From an uncultured Porphyromonadaceae bacterium (lineage in GTDB: Bacteria > Bacteroidota > Bacteroidia > Bacteroidales > Muribaculaceae), in NCBI GenBank assembly GCA_900546835.1, contig UREH01000127.1:1-6720 (forward strand): a DNA stretch of 6,720 bases, given 5' to 3'. Positions 1 to 6,205 of this stretch are shown in pieces. Below the pieces are notes generated by a model. The model was not told where the DNA came from. It saw only the letters and a program-made list of their open reading frames with translations, and searched no databases. Every line of letters starts with the position of its first letter. Position 1 is the stretch's first letter. Both the position numbers and the translations under genes were made by a program.

Positions 1-75
1 CAACATTTCCGCGGTAAAATTATCGATTTTTCCCTCCCGGAAACATTAAAATAATTTTGACCAGTTACTTGCTGA

Positions 76-1167
76 TTATCTTATGGTTACCTGCGTAGCA
101 CCGTAGCCGTACTCGCGGAAAGAGGCGTCCTGAACGTCGGTGCTCTTGTAGCGATGGTTAAGCTCTTTCATGATGGCCTGGCGGAGTATCCCCTCCCCTT
201 TTCCGTGGATGAAGACAATTTTACGGCCACGGTTGCGGAGATTCTCGTCCATGACGCGGCGGAAGGTATCAATCTGGTAGTTAAGGATGTCGGCTGTCGA
301 CATGCCGGCAGTGGTGTCGAGGAGCTCGCCGATATGGAGGTCGACCACCAGCGGGGCGTCGGCTTTGGGCGTGGGGGCCTGGCGCTTCAGGACCGGACGG
401 CGGTCGGCACGCACTTTCGAGCGCATGGCTTCCTCGAGGCCTACGCTGTCGAACACCTTGGTCCGCTGGGGAATATCGTCCTTTACAATCTCGACGGTGA
501 TGACCGGCCGGTCGAAGTAGACATTCTCGCGGAAGCAGTGGAGCTTGAAGAACTTGGTGGTATCGAGGCGGGATTCGACGGCCACGGGAGCCTTCAGGGT
601 AAATTGACGGTCGCGCTTGAAGGCGACGTACTGGAAGGCCACGCGGTCGAGGCGTCCGACCTGCTCGCGCGTTAGTTCCTCGATGAAAATCTGCATGTTG
701 GGCTCTACAAGGCCGGCATAGCGAGTGGTCCAGCCCTCTTCGTCGTCGGCACGCGAGAGGTATGTGAAGTAGAGGTAATAATTGGAATCGTTGACAAGAT
801 AAGCTTCGAACGAGGTGGTGGAGAGATGTTTAAGCTCCACGGCCTCGTAGGCGAGCACTACGTTGAGGCGGTCGCCGCCGGGGGTCTCGACCACCGGCTC
901 GGGCTTCGGAGCCTCGGGAACGGCGGTTGGAACGAACTTGCTGCGCGCCTCGGCCTCGTCGGCCTGACGCTGCTGACCCGTGCCGCCGAAAATGTCGCGG
1001 CGCGCCTTCTCGTCGCCTGCGGGAGCCACGACCACCAGTTCCTTGACCAGTACGGGAGTAACAAAACCATCGTCTTCCTCGACGTGGGCCACCTGGCCGT
1101 CGATTTTCACCACGCGTCCACCGCCGGTGGAGCTAAGGAACCTGACTGTATCGCCTATCTTTACCAT
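76..1167 (-). CDS. DUF2027 / Smr-domain protein (Smr/MutS family)
   Basis: A 363-residue protein with the order typical of the Bacteroidota DUF2027-Smr family. Residues 1-48 form a small beta-rich, KOW/SH3-like segment (MVKIGDTVRF, then GGGRVVKIDG). A charged linker follows to about residue 105, then a beta-rich central domain to about 235. The C-terminal Smr domain starts near residue 274, with DLHIG at 276-280 and HGKGEGILR from 321. The DLH and HGKGxG motifs are the Smr hallmarks; in MutS2 and related proteins Smr domains bind or nick nucleic acid. The substrate of this family is not known to me. I chose the ATG at 1167 because it follows an A/T-rich leader and begins the recognisable domain. 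The frame stays open upstream to a TTG at 1305, but those 46 codons are a hairpin repeat. It diverges from queA. The family call is firm; the biochemical role is not. Confidence 0.9.
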   Translation of the reverse strand: MVKIGDTVRFLSSTGGGRVVKIDGQVAHVEEDDGFVTPVLVKELVVVAPAGDEKARRDIFGGTGQQRQADEAEARSKFVPTAVPEAPKPEPVVETPGGDRLNVVLAYEAVELKHLSTTSFEAYLVNDSNYYLYFTYLSRADDEEGWTTRYAGLVEPNMQIFIEELTREQVGRLDRVAFQYVAFKRDRQFTLKAPVAVESRLDTTKFFKLHCFRENVYFDRPVITVEIVKDDIPQRTKVFDSVGLEEAMRSKVRADRRPVLKRQAPTPKADAPLVVDLHIGELLDTTAGMSTADILNYQIDTFRRVMDENLRNRGRKIVFIHGKGEGILRQAIMKELNHRYKSTDVQDASFREYGYGATQVTIR

Positions 1168-1188
1168 AATATTTATATTAAGAAACAT

Positions 1189-1290
1189 CGGCTCTCCGAG
1201 CCTCATTTTCAGTATTATCTGCATCTTTACCCAGGCCGGCCCCAAGGGCCTCCACCCGGGGTTGGAAATAATCCCGGCTCTCCGAGCCTC
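1189..1290. repeat. Composite hairpin element with 16-bp direct repeats in the leader of the Smr gene
   Basis: Two identical 16-mers, CGGCTCTCCGAGCCTC, lie at 1189-1204 and 1275-1290. Each holds a 5-bp hairpin, GGCTC-TCC-GAGCC. Between them, at about 1232-1244, is a third perfect hairpin, GGCCC-CAA-GGGCC, followed by a CCACCCGGGG stretch. The whole element sits between the predicted minus-strand transcription start (near 1330) and the Smr gene start at 1167, so it would be transcribed as 5' leader. It could be a dispersed intergenic repeat, a structured regulatory leader, or both. The repeats and stems are seen directly; function is not. Confidence 0.6.
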
Positions 1291-1336
1291 CGATATGGCA
1301 AACAAAGAGCCGAAATATGACAGACTATTGTATGTG

Positions 1337-1370
1337 CAAAGATACGGATAAATCGCTAACTTTGCGCAAA
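1337..1370 (-). promoter_or_regulatory. Bacteroidota-type promoter of the DUF2027/Smr gene
   Basis: Read on the minus strand, TATCTTTG at 1344-1337 matches the -7 consensus TAnnTTTG. TTTG at 1370-1367 matches the -33 box, 22 bases away and within the usual spacing. Transcription would start near 1330, giving a leader of roughly 160 nt that contains the hairpin element. Confidence 0.65.
1357..1364 (+). promoter_or_regulatory. -7 promoter box of queA
   Basis: TAACTTTG matches TAnnTTTG exactly and ends 15 bases before the queA ATG, implying a leader of only about 10 nt. No good -33 box lies at the expected distance; the nearest TTG (1328-1330) is 26 bases away. The -33 region instead overlaps the -7 box of the opposite promoter. 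Confidence 0.6.
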
Positions 1371-1379
1371 ATTTAGAAT

Positions 1380-2585
1380 ATGGTAAAGGAGATACGCATC
1401 GACGAATACGACTATCCGCTACCCGACGAGCGGATAGCGAAGCACCCCCTGGCTCAACGCGACGCCTGCAAACTGCTTGTGCGCCAGAGCAACGGGGATA
1501 TTTCGGAGCATATATTCTCGGAACTTCCGGAGCTTCTGCCTGAGGATGCTGTGCTGATATACAACAACACGCGAGTGATCAACGCGCGCCTGCGCTTCCG
1601 CAAGGCAGGGGGCGCCCACATAGAGATCTTCTGCCTGGAGCCGGTGGCCCCGGCCGACTACGCCGTAAGCTTCGCGCAGACAGGTCGATGCACCTGGAAC
1701 TGCCTTGTGGGTAACTCGAAGAAATGGAAAGAGGGAGCGCTCGAAATGAAGCTCGAAGTAAACGGCAAGCCGCTGACATTCAAGGCCGAACGCATGGCCA
1801 ACCTCGGGCGCAGCTCGAACATAGAATTCAGCTGGGACAATCGGGCTGTAAGCTTCTCGGAGATAATCGGCGCCGTGGGGGAGATTCCCATCCCACCTTA
1901 TCTTAATCGAGGCACTGAGGCTTCGGACTCGACTGACTATCAGACGGTATACTCGCATATCGACGGATCAGTGGCAGCTCCGACGGCGGGGCTGCACTTC
2001 ACGCCCGAGGTGTTGGAAGCCATATCGCGGCGCGGCATAGAGCGACGCGAGCTGACGCTCCACGTGGGGGCCGGAACATTCCAGCCGGTAAAATCGGAGG
2101 AGATCGGTGACCACCCGATGCACAGCGAGTTTATCGCTGTAGACCGCGACCTTATCGCCGAACTGGCCGAGGGGAAACGGAAGGTAATCGCCGTCGGGAC
2201 AACGTCGGTACGTACTCTTGAGAGCCTCTTCCACGCCGGGGCGCTGATACTTCAGGGGAAATGGAAGGGTGAGGTGCCGCAATGGGCGCCCTATGAGGAG
2301 GACTATATTAATATATGTGTGGCCGACGCCATGAGGGCGATTCTCCGGCATCTCGACGAGACAGGGATGCAGACTTTCATCGCCTCGACACGCATTATAA
2401 TAGCGCCGGGCTACCGGTACAGAGTTGTAAAGGGGATGGTTACGAATTTCCACCAGCCGCGGTCGACGCTGCTGCTGTTGGTGTCGGCTTTCACGGGGGG
2501 CGACTGGCGGAAGGCCTATGAGTACGCGCTGGAGCATGGGTTCAGGTTTCTGAGCTATGGTGATGCATGCTATTTTGATGGCTGA
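1380..2585 (+). CDS. queA: S-adenosylmethionine:tRNA ribosyltransferase-isomerase, long form
   Basis: QueA transfers and isomerises the ribosyl part of SAM onto the 7-aminomethyl-7-deazaguanine of tRNA, forming epoxyqueuosine at the wobble position. It is cytoplasmic. Family motifs run the full length: YPLPDERIAKHPLAQRD (12-28), NNTRVINARL (62-71), GEIPIPPYLNR (167-177), YQTVYS (187-192), APTAGLHFT (200-208), LHVGAGTFQPV (227-237), AVGTTSVRTLES (271-282), TNFHQPRSTLLLLVSAF (355-371) and a terminal FLSYGDA (390-396). At 401 residues it is about 45-50 longer than E. coli QueA (356). The extra length is mostly at about 285-335, between the VRTLES and IIIAPGYRY segments. The ATG at 1380 fits the family N-terminus and lies just after the promoter. 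I see no other queuosine gene here. It could be a paralogous QueA-like protein rather than the canonical enzyme. Confidence 0.93.
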   Translation: MVKEIRIDEYDYPLPDERIAKHPLAQRDACKLLVRQSNGDISEHIFSELPELLPEDAVLIYNNTRVINARLRFRKAGGAHIEIFCLEPVAPADYAVSFAQTGRCTWNCLVGNSKKWKEGALEMKLEVNGKPLTFKAERMANLGRSSNIEFSWDNRAVSFSEIIGAVGEIPIPPYLNRGTEASDSTDYQTVYSHIDGSVAAPTAGLHFTPEVLEAISRRGIERRELTLHVGAGTFQPVKSEEIGDHPMHSEFIAVDRDLIAELAEGKRKVIAVGTTSVRTLESLFHAGALILQGKWKGEVPQWAPYEEDYINICVADAMRAILRHLDETGMQTFIASTRIIIAPGYRYRVVKGMVTNFHQPRSTLLLLVSAFTGGDWRKAYEYALEHGFRFLSYGDACYFDG

Positions 2586-2707
2586 GGGCGGAAACAGGTA
2601 TTGGGAGATGCAGAAAACCGGAAGACGAGGGAGCGGTCAAAAAAATTTGGAGGAGTAAAGGGATGTGGGAGAGGGAGATATAGAGTTTAGGGATGTCAAG
2701 CGGATTT
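2586..2707. other. Purine-rich intergenic spacer after queA
   Basis: This gene-free spacer is strongly biased to G and A on the plus strand, with an A7 run at 2639-2645 and G/A blocks from 2646 to 2680. AGGGATGT occurs twice (2659-2666 and 2689-2696, 30 bases apart), and CAAGCGG occurs at 2697 and 2718. No convincing hairpin plus T-run is present to act as a queA terminator. Confidence 0.5.
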
Positions 2708-2744
2708 TTTGGACTCGCAAGCGGCAAAATCGGTTGTAACTTTG
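2708..2744 (+). promoter_or_regulatory. Promoter of the large unrecognised gene
   Basis: TAACTTTG at 2737-2744 is an exact TAnnTTTG -7 box, identical to that of queA. TTTG at 2708-2711 could be the -33 box, though the 25-base gap is slightly long. Transcription would start near 2751, leaving about 90 nt of leader. The gene is therefore probably transcribed independently of queA. Confidence 0.55.
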
Positions 2745-2840
2745 CATCGCAACCAGAAAATACGAGAGCTTAAGAGGGTGTTTAATCCGACTTCGGTACG
2801 ATACGGGGGCAAAAACAAGAATTTTAACATTACGGGAACT

Positions 2841-5330
2841 ATGACGATGAACGCTACAAGAATTAACTGGGAGGAGGCCAAGGGGAGGCCTGTGGAGGCG
2901 GTGAACTGCCGCAGGGACGACAGGGAGCCTGAGGTATGGCGCCCGGCGGGGATGCCGGCAAAGGTGGCGGACGACTGCCGCGAATTCGTGGCGGAATTTC
3001 CGCTCGATGCCGAGACTGCCGCCGTGCTGACCATGAAGGGGATGCAGCTCGGGGTGGCGATTTCGAAGACTACAGACGATGAAACAGAACTGCGGCTGCC
3101 GGAGGCCTGCGCCGAACTTGGACAGGTGGAAGCGCGCGTGACAGGGTGCGAGGTCGTAGAGGAAGGGTTTCTGAGGATTTTCCTGAGCCACAGCCGGAGC
3201 GTCTACGCAAGCTACCGGCGCGATACCGATTCACCGGGCGGATGGCGATTCACCATGCACGGACGGATGCCGGCACTCCCACCCCTGCTTCTGAGGCAAG
3301 GACGGCGACAGACTATGTCGGAACCCGTGAGCGCCCTGAAGCTCTCGCAGGCGATAAGCGGAACATCCCGGCCTGGCGCTGGCGACACCGCCGCCATGAG
3401 CAAGCGCGTGGAGGACGCCTATCTGCGTCTGCGGCAACGCGCTTCAGCCGCAGGATATTCGCTCCAGCCGCGCCTGGCCCGCGTAAGAGTGGAGGACCGC
3501 CGCGGCGACACAATCGCCACGGGGCCGACAATCTTAGTATGCAGCCCAGACGGGCCGCAATGCACCGGGGGTGCAACCTTAACCCTCGGCTCCGACGGCC
3601 AGACCCTCCAGGCAACGGCACTGACAGCCAACGCTTACAATCTGGAACTCAGCGGCATGCGCGCCATAGCCGAGCCGTGGCGACGCATGGCCTACAGAGC
3701 CGTCGTGGAGACCTCGGCACAAATCGAGCCATACTCTCCGGAAGGGAGTGCGGGCACACCTACGATTGCCGACAACGGCCGCGAGACAACCGTAACGATG
3801 CCTTTGCCCGGAATGGCCGGCAGCAAAGCGGGCGTGACGGCGGATGTGGAGAAGCGCGCCCTACAGGCCCTGCAGGCCGGCGAATGGTGCGAGCAGGCCT
3901 CAATAACCGACCCCTTCGGCGGAGACGTACGGCGTACGACCATACCGCTCGCCGATCTCCCCGCCACAAAAGGGACGACACCAGCGCCCGAACGCGACGC
4001 TGAAAGTTTCCGAACCATGCTCAGACTGCCGGGCGGCGCAATTATCGCCGCGGATCCGCTGACAGAACCGTTTGACGGCTTCAGCCCCTCGCAGCTGCTT
4101 ACACGGACCGCCTCCATGGCTGGTAAAGGCTGGCGCGCCGTGGCTACCGTGTCCCTCCGCGAGCCGGATGGAACCGAGCACAAGGCCGTGCGTGTGGCCG
4201 AAGGCACGGACGAAGATGCCGCGGGGTTCTCCCCACTGCTCGTATATCCCGACGAGCGCGCCGTCAGTCTCCGTCTGGCAGTGGAACGCCCTGAAGGGGT
4301 CATGCAGCAGACCTACGCAATGCGTCCGCTGAGAGGCACGGGCTGCGCCTGCCATATCAATCTCGCCAATCCCACAATCTTCCCCGCCACGGATACTTCC
4401 ACACTCGACATCGGCGCCACCACCGCCTCAGCACGTTGCGAAGCCGGATGCGTGGCCGTGGCCACCGGCGCCTCCCTGAGCGACCGACGGAAACGCCACC
4501 GGCTGGACACCGGGAGCATCGACGCCATTGCCGAATGGCCCGCCGGGAGCGGCAGCTGGGACTTCTCGCGCACACGCCTCGCCCTTGCCACACGCGGCGG
4601 TATCTACCAGCTTACGCTCGACGGCGCCATGAGCGTGCACGCCATAAGACGCATGAGCCCCCTCACCGCCGAGGGCGGCAGGCTGACGGAATGCAACGAC
4701 GGAAAAGGACGCTTCCTGCTGATGCTGACCGGCGGCCGTCCGGCCGAACTGCGCGGGTCGAAAGTCGCTCTGCTCTCCCCGGGCATAGAGGGCGCCGGAG
4801 AAATAGCCTTCGGAGGCAAGCGCGGAGAATACTGGTGGACGGAGACAGGCCACGACGGACGTACGCTACTGCTACACGCATCCCCATCGGGCAAAACAAT
4901 AGAACGCATCCAGGCCGAATACCCGGGCATAAGCGGCGACATCAGGCTGCGAACGTGGCACGGACGGCTGCTGATTCTGGCCTCCGACGGCGGTACATAT
5001 ACTGCCGACAGCGAGACGTGGCCCGCGGAGGGAGTGAGGATGGCCCTGAGGCTTCGTCAGGACTTCAGCGGCAACGCCTACGGAATCGCGGGACGCCCGG
5101 TGCGTGCGGCCGTGACGGGAAACGGCATCAAGGGCGCCATCGCCATAGCCGCCGACCGCGGCAACGGGCGCCCCGCCATGCTGGCGCGCTTCAAGGTGGA
5201 TGGCAACCTGACGTCGCCTGTTGTCGCACCGCTCGCAACCGGGTTCAGACCTTGGATCGAACTGCAGACCGACCTCATCGTGGGAAGCGACGCAGAAGTG
5301 CGTCCACTGGCCGTCGCTCAAAAAAAGTAA
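2841..5330 (+). CDS. Large uncharacterised protein, possibly phage-structural-like with a beta-propeller-like C-terminus
   Basis: I do not recognise this roughly 829-residue protein. The frame is open from 2709, but that TTG precedes the promoter. The first usable starts are the ATG at 2841 and a second at 2847. No signal peptide or membrane segment is visible. It is rich in Ala, Gly, Arg and Thr, with predicted beta-strand content. Residues 193-234 form a conspicuous segment containing LRLRQRASAAGYSLQPRL, then GPTILVC. The C-terminal 250 residues hold loosely repeating strands: RLALATRGGIYQLTLDG (578-594), GRTLLLHASPSGK (673-685) and GRLLILASDGGTY (708-720). These suggest blades of a beta-propeller. 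Similar organisation occurs in structural proteins of Bacteroidales phages and islands, but that is a resemblance of style, not an alignment. It ends in an A7 run encoding Gln-Lys-Lys. No clear partner gene is adjacent. Confidence 0.8.
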   Translation: MTMNATRINWEEAKGRPVEAVNCRRDDREPEVWRPAGMPAKVADDCREFVAEFPLDAETAAVLTMKGMQLGVAISKTTDDETELRLPEACAELGQVEARVTGCEVVEEGFLRIFLSHSRSVYASYRRDTDSPGGWRFTMHGRMPALPPLLLRQGRRQTMSEPVSALKLSQAISGTSRPGAGDTAAMSKRVEDAYLRLRQRASAAGYSLQPRLARVRVEDRRGDTIATGPTILVCSPDGPQCTGGATLTLGSDGQTLQATALTANAYNLELSGMRAIAEPWRRMAYRAVVETSAQIEPYSPEGSAGTPTIADNGRETTVTMPLPGMAGSKAGVTADVEKRALQALQAGEWCEQASITDPFGGDVRRTTIPLADLPATKGTTPAPERDAESFRTMLRLPGGAIIAADPLTEPFDGFSPSQLLTRTASMAGKGWRAVATVSLREPDGTEHKAVRVAEGTDEDAAGFSPLLVYPDERAVSLRLAVERPEGVMQQTYAMRPLRGTGCACHINLANPTIFPATDTSTLDIGATTASARCEAGCVAVATGASLSDRRKRHRLDTGSIDAIAEWPAGSGSWDFSRTRLALATRGGIYQLTLDGAMSVHAIRRMSPLTAEGGRLTECNDGKGRFLLMLTGGRPAELRGSKVALLSPGIEGAGEIAFGGKRGEYWWTETGHDGRTLLLHASPSGKTIERIQAEYPGISGDIRLRTWHGRLLILASDGGTYTADSETWPAEGVRMALRLRQDFSGNAYGIAGRPVRAAVTGNGIKGAIAIAADRGNGRPAMLARFKVDGNLTSPVVAPLATGFRPWIELQTDLIVGSDAEVRPLAVAQKK

Positions 5331-5354
5331 GGAAAATCTCACGAATTCCCTTAC
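5327..5354 (+). terminator. Weak hairpin at the end of the large gene
   Basis: GTAAGGAA at 5327-5334 pairs with TTCCCTTAC at 5346-5354 with one bulged C, and the stem overlaps the stop codon. No T-run follows, so it is not a canonical intrinsic terminator. It may only stabilise the 3' end. The AT-rich stretch from 5355 to 5455 shows nothing else. Confidence 0.25.
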
Positions 5355-5455
5355 CGAGATACATAGTAATATTACCAGTCAATCAATACAGCTGCGGCGA
5401 CTATGCACGCCACAAAAAAGTATGTATAAAATGAACAATAAATAATTTCCGGATT

Positions 5456-5479
5456 AAAAAATTCAGTTTGTAGAAACCG
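5456..5479 (-). terminator. Candidate intrinsic terminator on the minus strand
   Basis: Read on the minus strand, CGGTTT-CTAC-AAACTG forms a 6-bp stem (one G-U pair) with a 4-base loop, then AATTTTTT. It would end transcripts entering from the right, at the far end of the GC-rich foldable stretch and downstream of the promoter at 5584-5615. Confidence 0.45.
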
Positions 5480-5577
5480 TGTGGCCGACGGCGACACCCT
5501 ACGCCGGCCTCGGAAAGGGCCGGAGGCGGCAGAGCCGGGGGGAAACGGTATGCGACTGCGAATTGTGCCAATGCGGG
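5456..5577 (-). ncRNA. Candidate structured small RNA
   Basis: Between a good minus-strand promoter (5584-5615) and a T-run hairpin (5456-5479) lies a GC-rich island in AT-rich surroundings, with no ATG on the transcribed strand. Pairing includes a 6-bp stem CCGGCC/GGCCGG (5504-5509 with 5518-5523, 8-nt loop), a hairpin GTGT...ACAC at 5479-5497, and a possible closing helix ACCGT/ACGGT (5476-5480 with 5545-5549) that shares two bases with that hairpin. The transcript would be about 120 nt. I compared it by eye with SRP RNA, tRNA and 6S RNA and saw no signature. It could instead be a dispersed palindromic repeat that happens to follow a promoter. Confidence 0.35.
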
Positions 5578-5583
5578 TTGCTA

Positions 5584-5615
5584 CAAAGATAGTCTACAAC
5601 ACGTTGCAAATCAAA
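5584..5615 (-). promoter_or_regulatory. Minus-strand promoter upstream of the candidate RNA
   Basis: On the minus strand TATCTTTG (5591-5584) is an exact -7 box, identical to that of the DUF2027/Smr gene. TTTG (5615-5612) is a -33 box with 20 bases between them, which is ideal spacing. No protein gene follows in this orientation within the window, so the product is probably a short RNA. Confidence 0.5.
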
Positions 5616-5694
5616 TTTGTAACTGAAATATCTTCAAAAAGTCGCAATTATGTCTACAACCGGATTTCCCTACAGCTTTTCCCTTGACAATCAA

Positions 5695-5787
5695 TTAATT
5701 ATAACCCATTGCAAGCATAATCGAGAAGGCAGCCACACCATGGAATCCGACACGCGGATGTAACCTCGGCTTCTGCCACGACCACAT
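5695..5787 (-). CDS. Candidate 30-residue small protein
   Basis: A short reading frame starts at ATG 5787 and ends at TAA 5695. It begins MWSWQKPRLHPRVGF, is basic and tryptophan-containing in the first half, and ends with a short hydrophobic segment, VAAFSIMLAMGYN. The support is positional: an exact TAACTTTG -7 box on the same strand ends 17 bases before the ATG, almost the same spacing as at queA (15 bases), and an inverted repeat lies between them. I cannot match it to a named family. A 30-codon frame can occur by chance, so the call depends on conservation elsewhere. It is divergent from the acidic-protein gene to its right. Confidence 0.35.
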   Translation of the reverse strand: MWSWQKPRLHPRVGFHGVAAFSIMLAMGYN

Positions 5788-5788
5788 T

Positions 5789-5804
5789 TACAATATAGAT
5801 TGTA
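5789..5804. promoter_or_regulatory. Operator-like inverted repeat over a predicted transcription start
   Basis: TACAAT-ATAG-ATTGTA is a perfect 6-bp dyad with a 4-base spacer. It sits between the minus-strand -7 box (5805-5812) and the small ORF start (5787), covering the predicted start of transcription near 5798. A dyad there is placed to act as a repressor site on DNA, since the transcript would contain only half of it. Confidence 0.4.
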
Positions 5805-6204
5805 CAAAGTTACGAGTAAAAAATTAGAACCCAATGAAAACAGCGAAAAAATTCAAGAGAACGAAAAAATTTCAAGAGACATCACTCCTGTGGTTCCTGA
5901 GCCAGATACCGAATGTTCCGACGAATCCAATTCCGAAACGGAGAAGCCTGAAACGTCCCGGACTGAAGAGGCCGAGACAGAAGCCGCGCCCGAAGAGGCC
6001 CCGGCGGTCCCCACCCCGGAGGAAATCGAGCAGATGATGGCCGAAGCCGAGCAGCGAGGCTATCTGCGCGGCCGCAACGAGCAGATTGAACAGCTTATGG
6101 AAGCTCCCACGGGCTACGAGACGGAAACTCTCGGTGAAGGCGGCCATCTCCAAGGCGAACCTATGATTCTGGGGAATTTAAAACCTTCAATCTGGGATTT
6201 ATAG
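5800..6204 (+). CDS. Acidic low-complexity small protein with uncertain start
   Basis: An unrecognised protein of 134 residues if begun at TTG 5800. Residues 10-75 are rich in Glu, Pro, Ser and Thr and probably disordered. A likely helix follows (EEIEQMMAEAEQRGYLRGRNEQ, in part), and the protein ends KPSIWDL. The second half looks like a genuine conserved protein end. The start is the problem. The only upstream in-frame start candidates are TTG 5800, which lies inside an opposing promoter, and CTG 5773. The attractive ATG at 5834, in an A-rich leader typical of this phylum, is one frame off. Adding one base in the run at 5846-5853 would join that ATG to this frame, giving MKTAKKFQENEKISRDI and 123 residues. 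So the gene may be frameshifted, mis-sequenced or read by slippage. Role unknown. Confidence 0.6.
   Translation: MYKVTSKKLEPNENSEKIQENEKISRDITPVVPEPDTECSDESNSETEKPETSRTEEAETEAAPEEAPAVPTPEEIEQMMAEAEQRGYLRGRNEQIEQLMEAPTGYETETLGEGGHLQGEPMILGNLKPSIWDL
5805..5835 (-). promoter_or_regulatory. Promoter of the candidate 30-residue protein
   Basis: On the minus strand TAACTTTG (5812-5805) matches TAnnTTTG exactly. ATTG (5835-5832) is an imperfect -33 box with a 19-base gap. This -7 box overlaps the first codons of the plus-strand frame that begins with TTG at 5800. Confidence 0.4.
5844..5880 (+). repeat. Imperfect 18/19-bp tandem duplication at the N-terminus of the acidic gene
   Basis: Unit 1 (5844-5861) is CGAAAAAATTCAAGAGAA. 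Unit 2 (5862-5880) is CGAAAAAATTTCAAGAGAC. They differ by one T and by the last base. Each contains an A6 run. The one-base length difference is exactly what separates the ATG at 5834 from the downstream frame. Confidence 0.7.
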
Positions 6205-6205
6205 G

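Noticed and set aside
1..75. A possible ATG on the minus strand at 6-4, as a downstream gene start
   Set aside because: Only two codons are visible, with no clear promoter. No terminator hairpin with a T-run is visible after the Smr gene either, so nothing can be said.
1168..1305. An N-terminal extension of 46 residues on the DUF2027/Smr protein from TTG 1305
   Set aside because: The extension is encoded by the hairpin repeats, the start is TTG, and the family N-terminus fits ATG 1167.
2637..3191. A 184-codon minus-strand frame opposite the start of the large gene
   Set aside because: It is His/Arg/Pro-rich with no family motif, as expected for the shadow of a GC-rich gene, and it also covers the plus-strand promoter.
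5481..5687. A 68-codon plus-strand frame starting with GTG
   Set aside because: It runs through the GC-rich hairpin island and then AT-rich spacer; composition changes abruptly and the peptide has no coherent character. The minus-strand promoter and terminator explain the island better.
5684..5705. TTGACA followed by TATAAC, resembling a sigma70 promoter
   Set aside because: The gap is only 10 bases, and Bacteroidota primary promoters use TTTG / TAnnTTTG instead.
5834..6037. A 67-codon frame from ATG 5834
   Set aside because: Beyond its first codons it is a very basic Arg/Pro shadow of the acidic gene's frame. Only its ATG is of interest, as a possible true start after a one-base correction.
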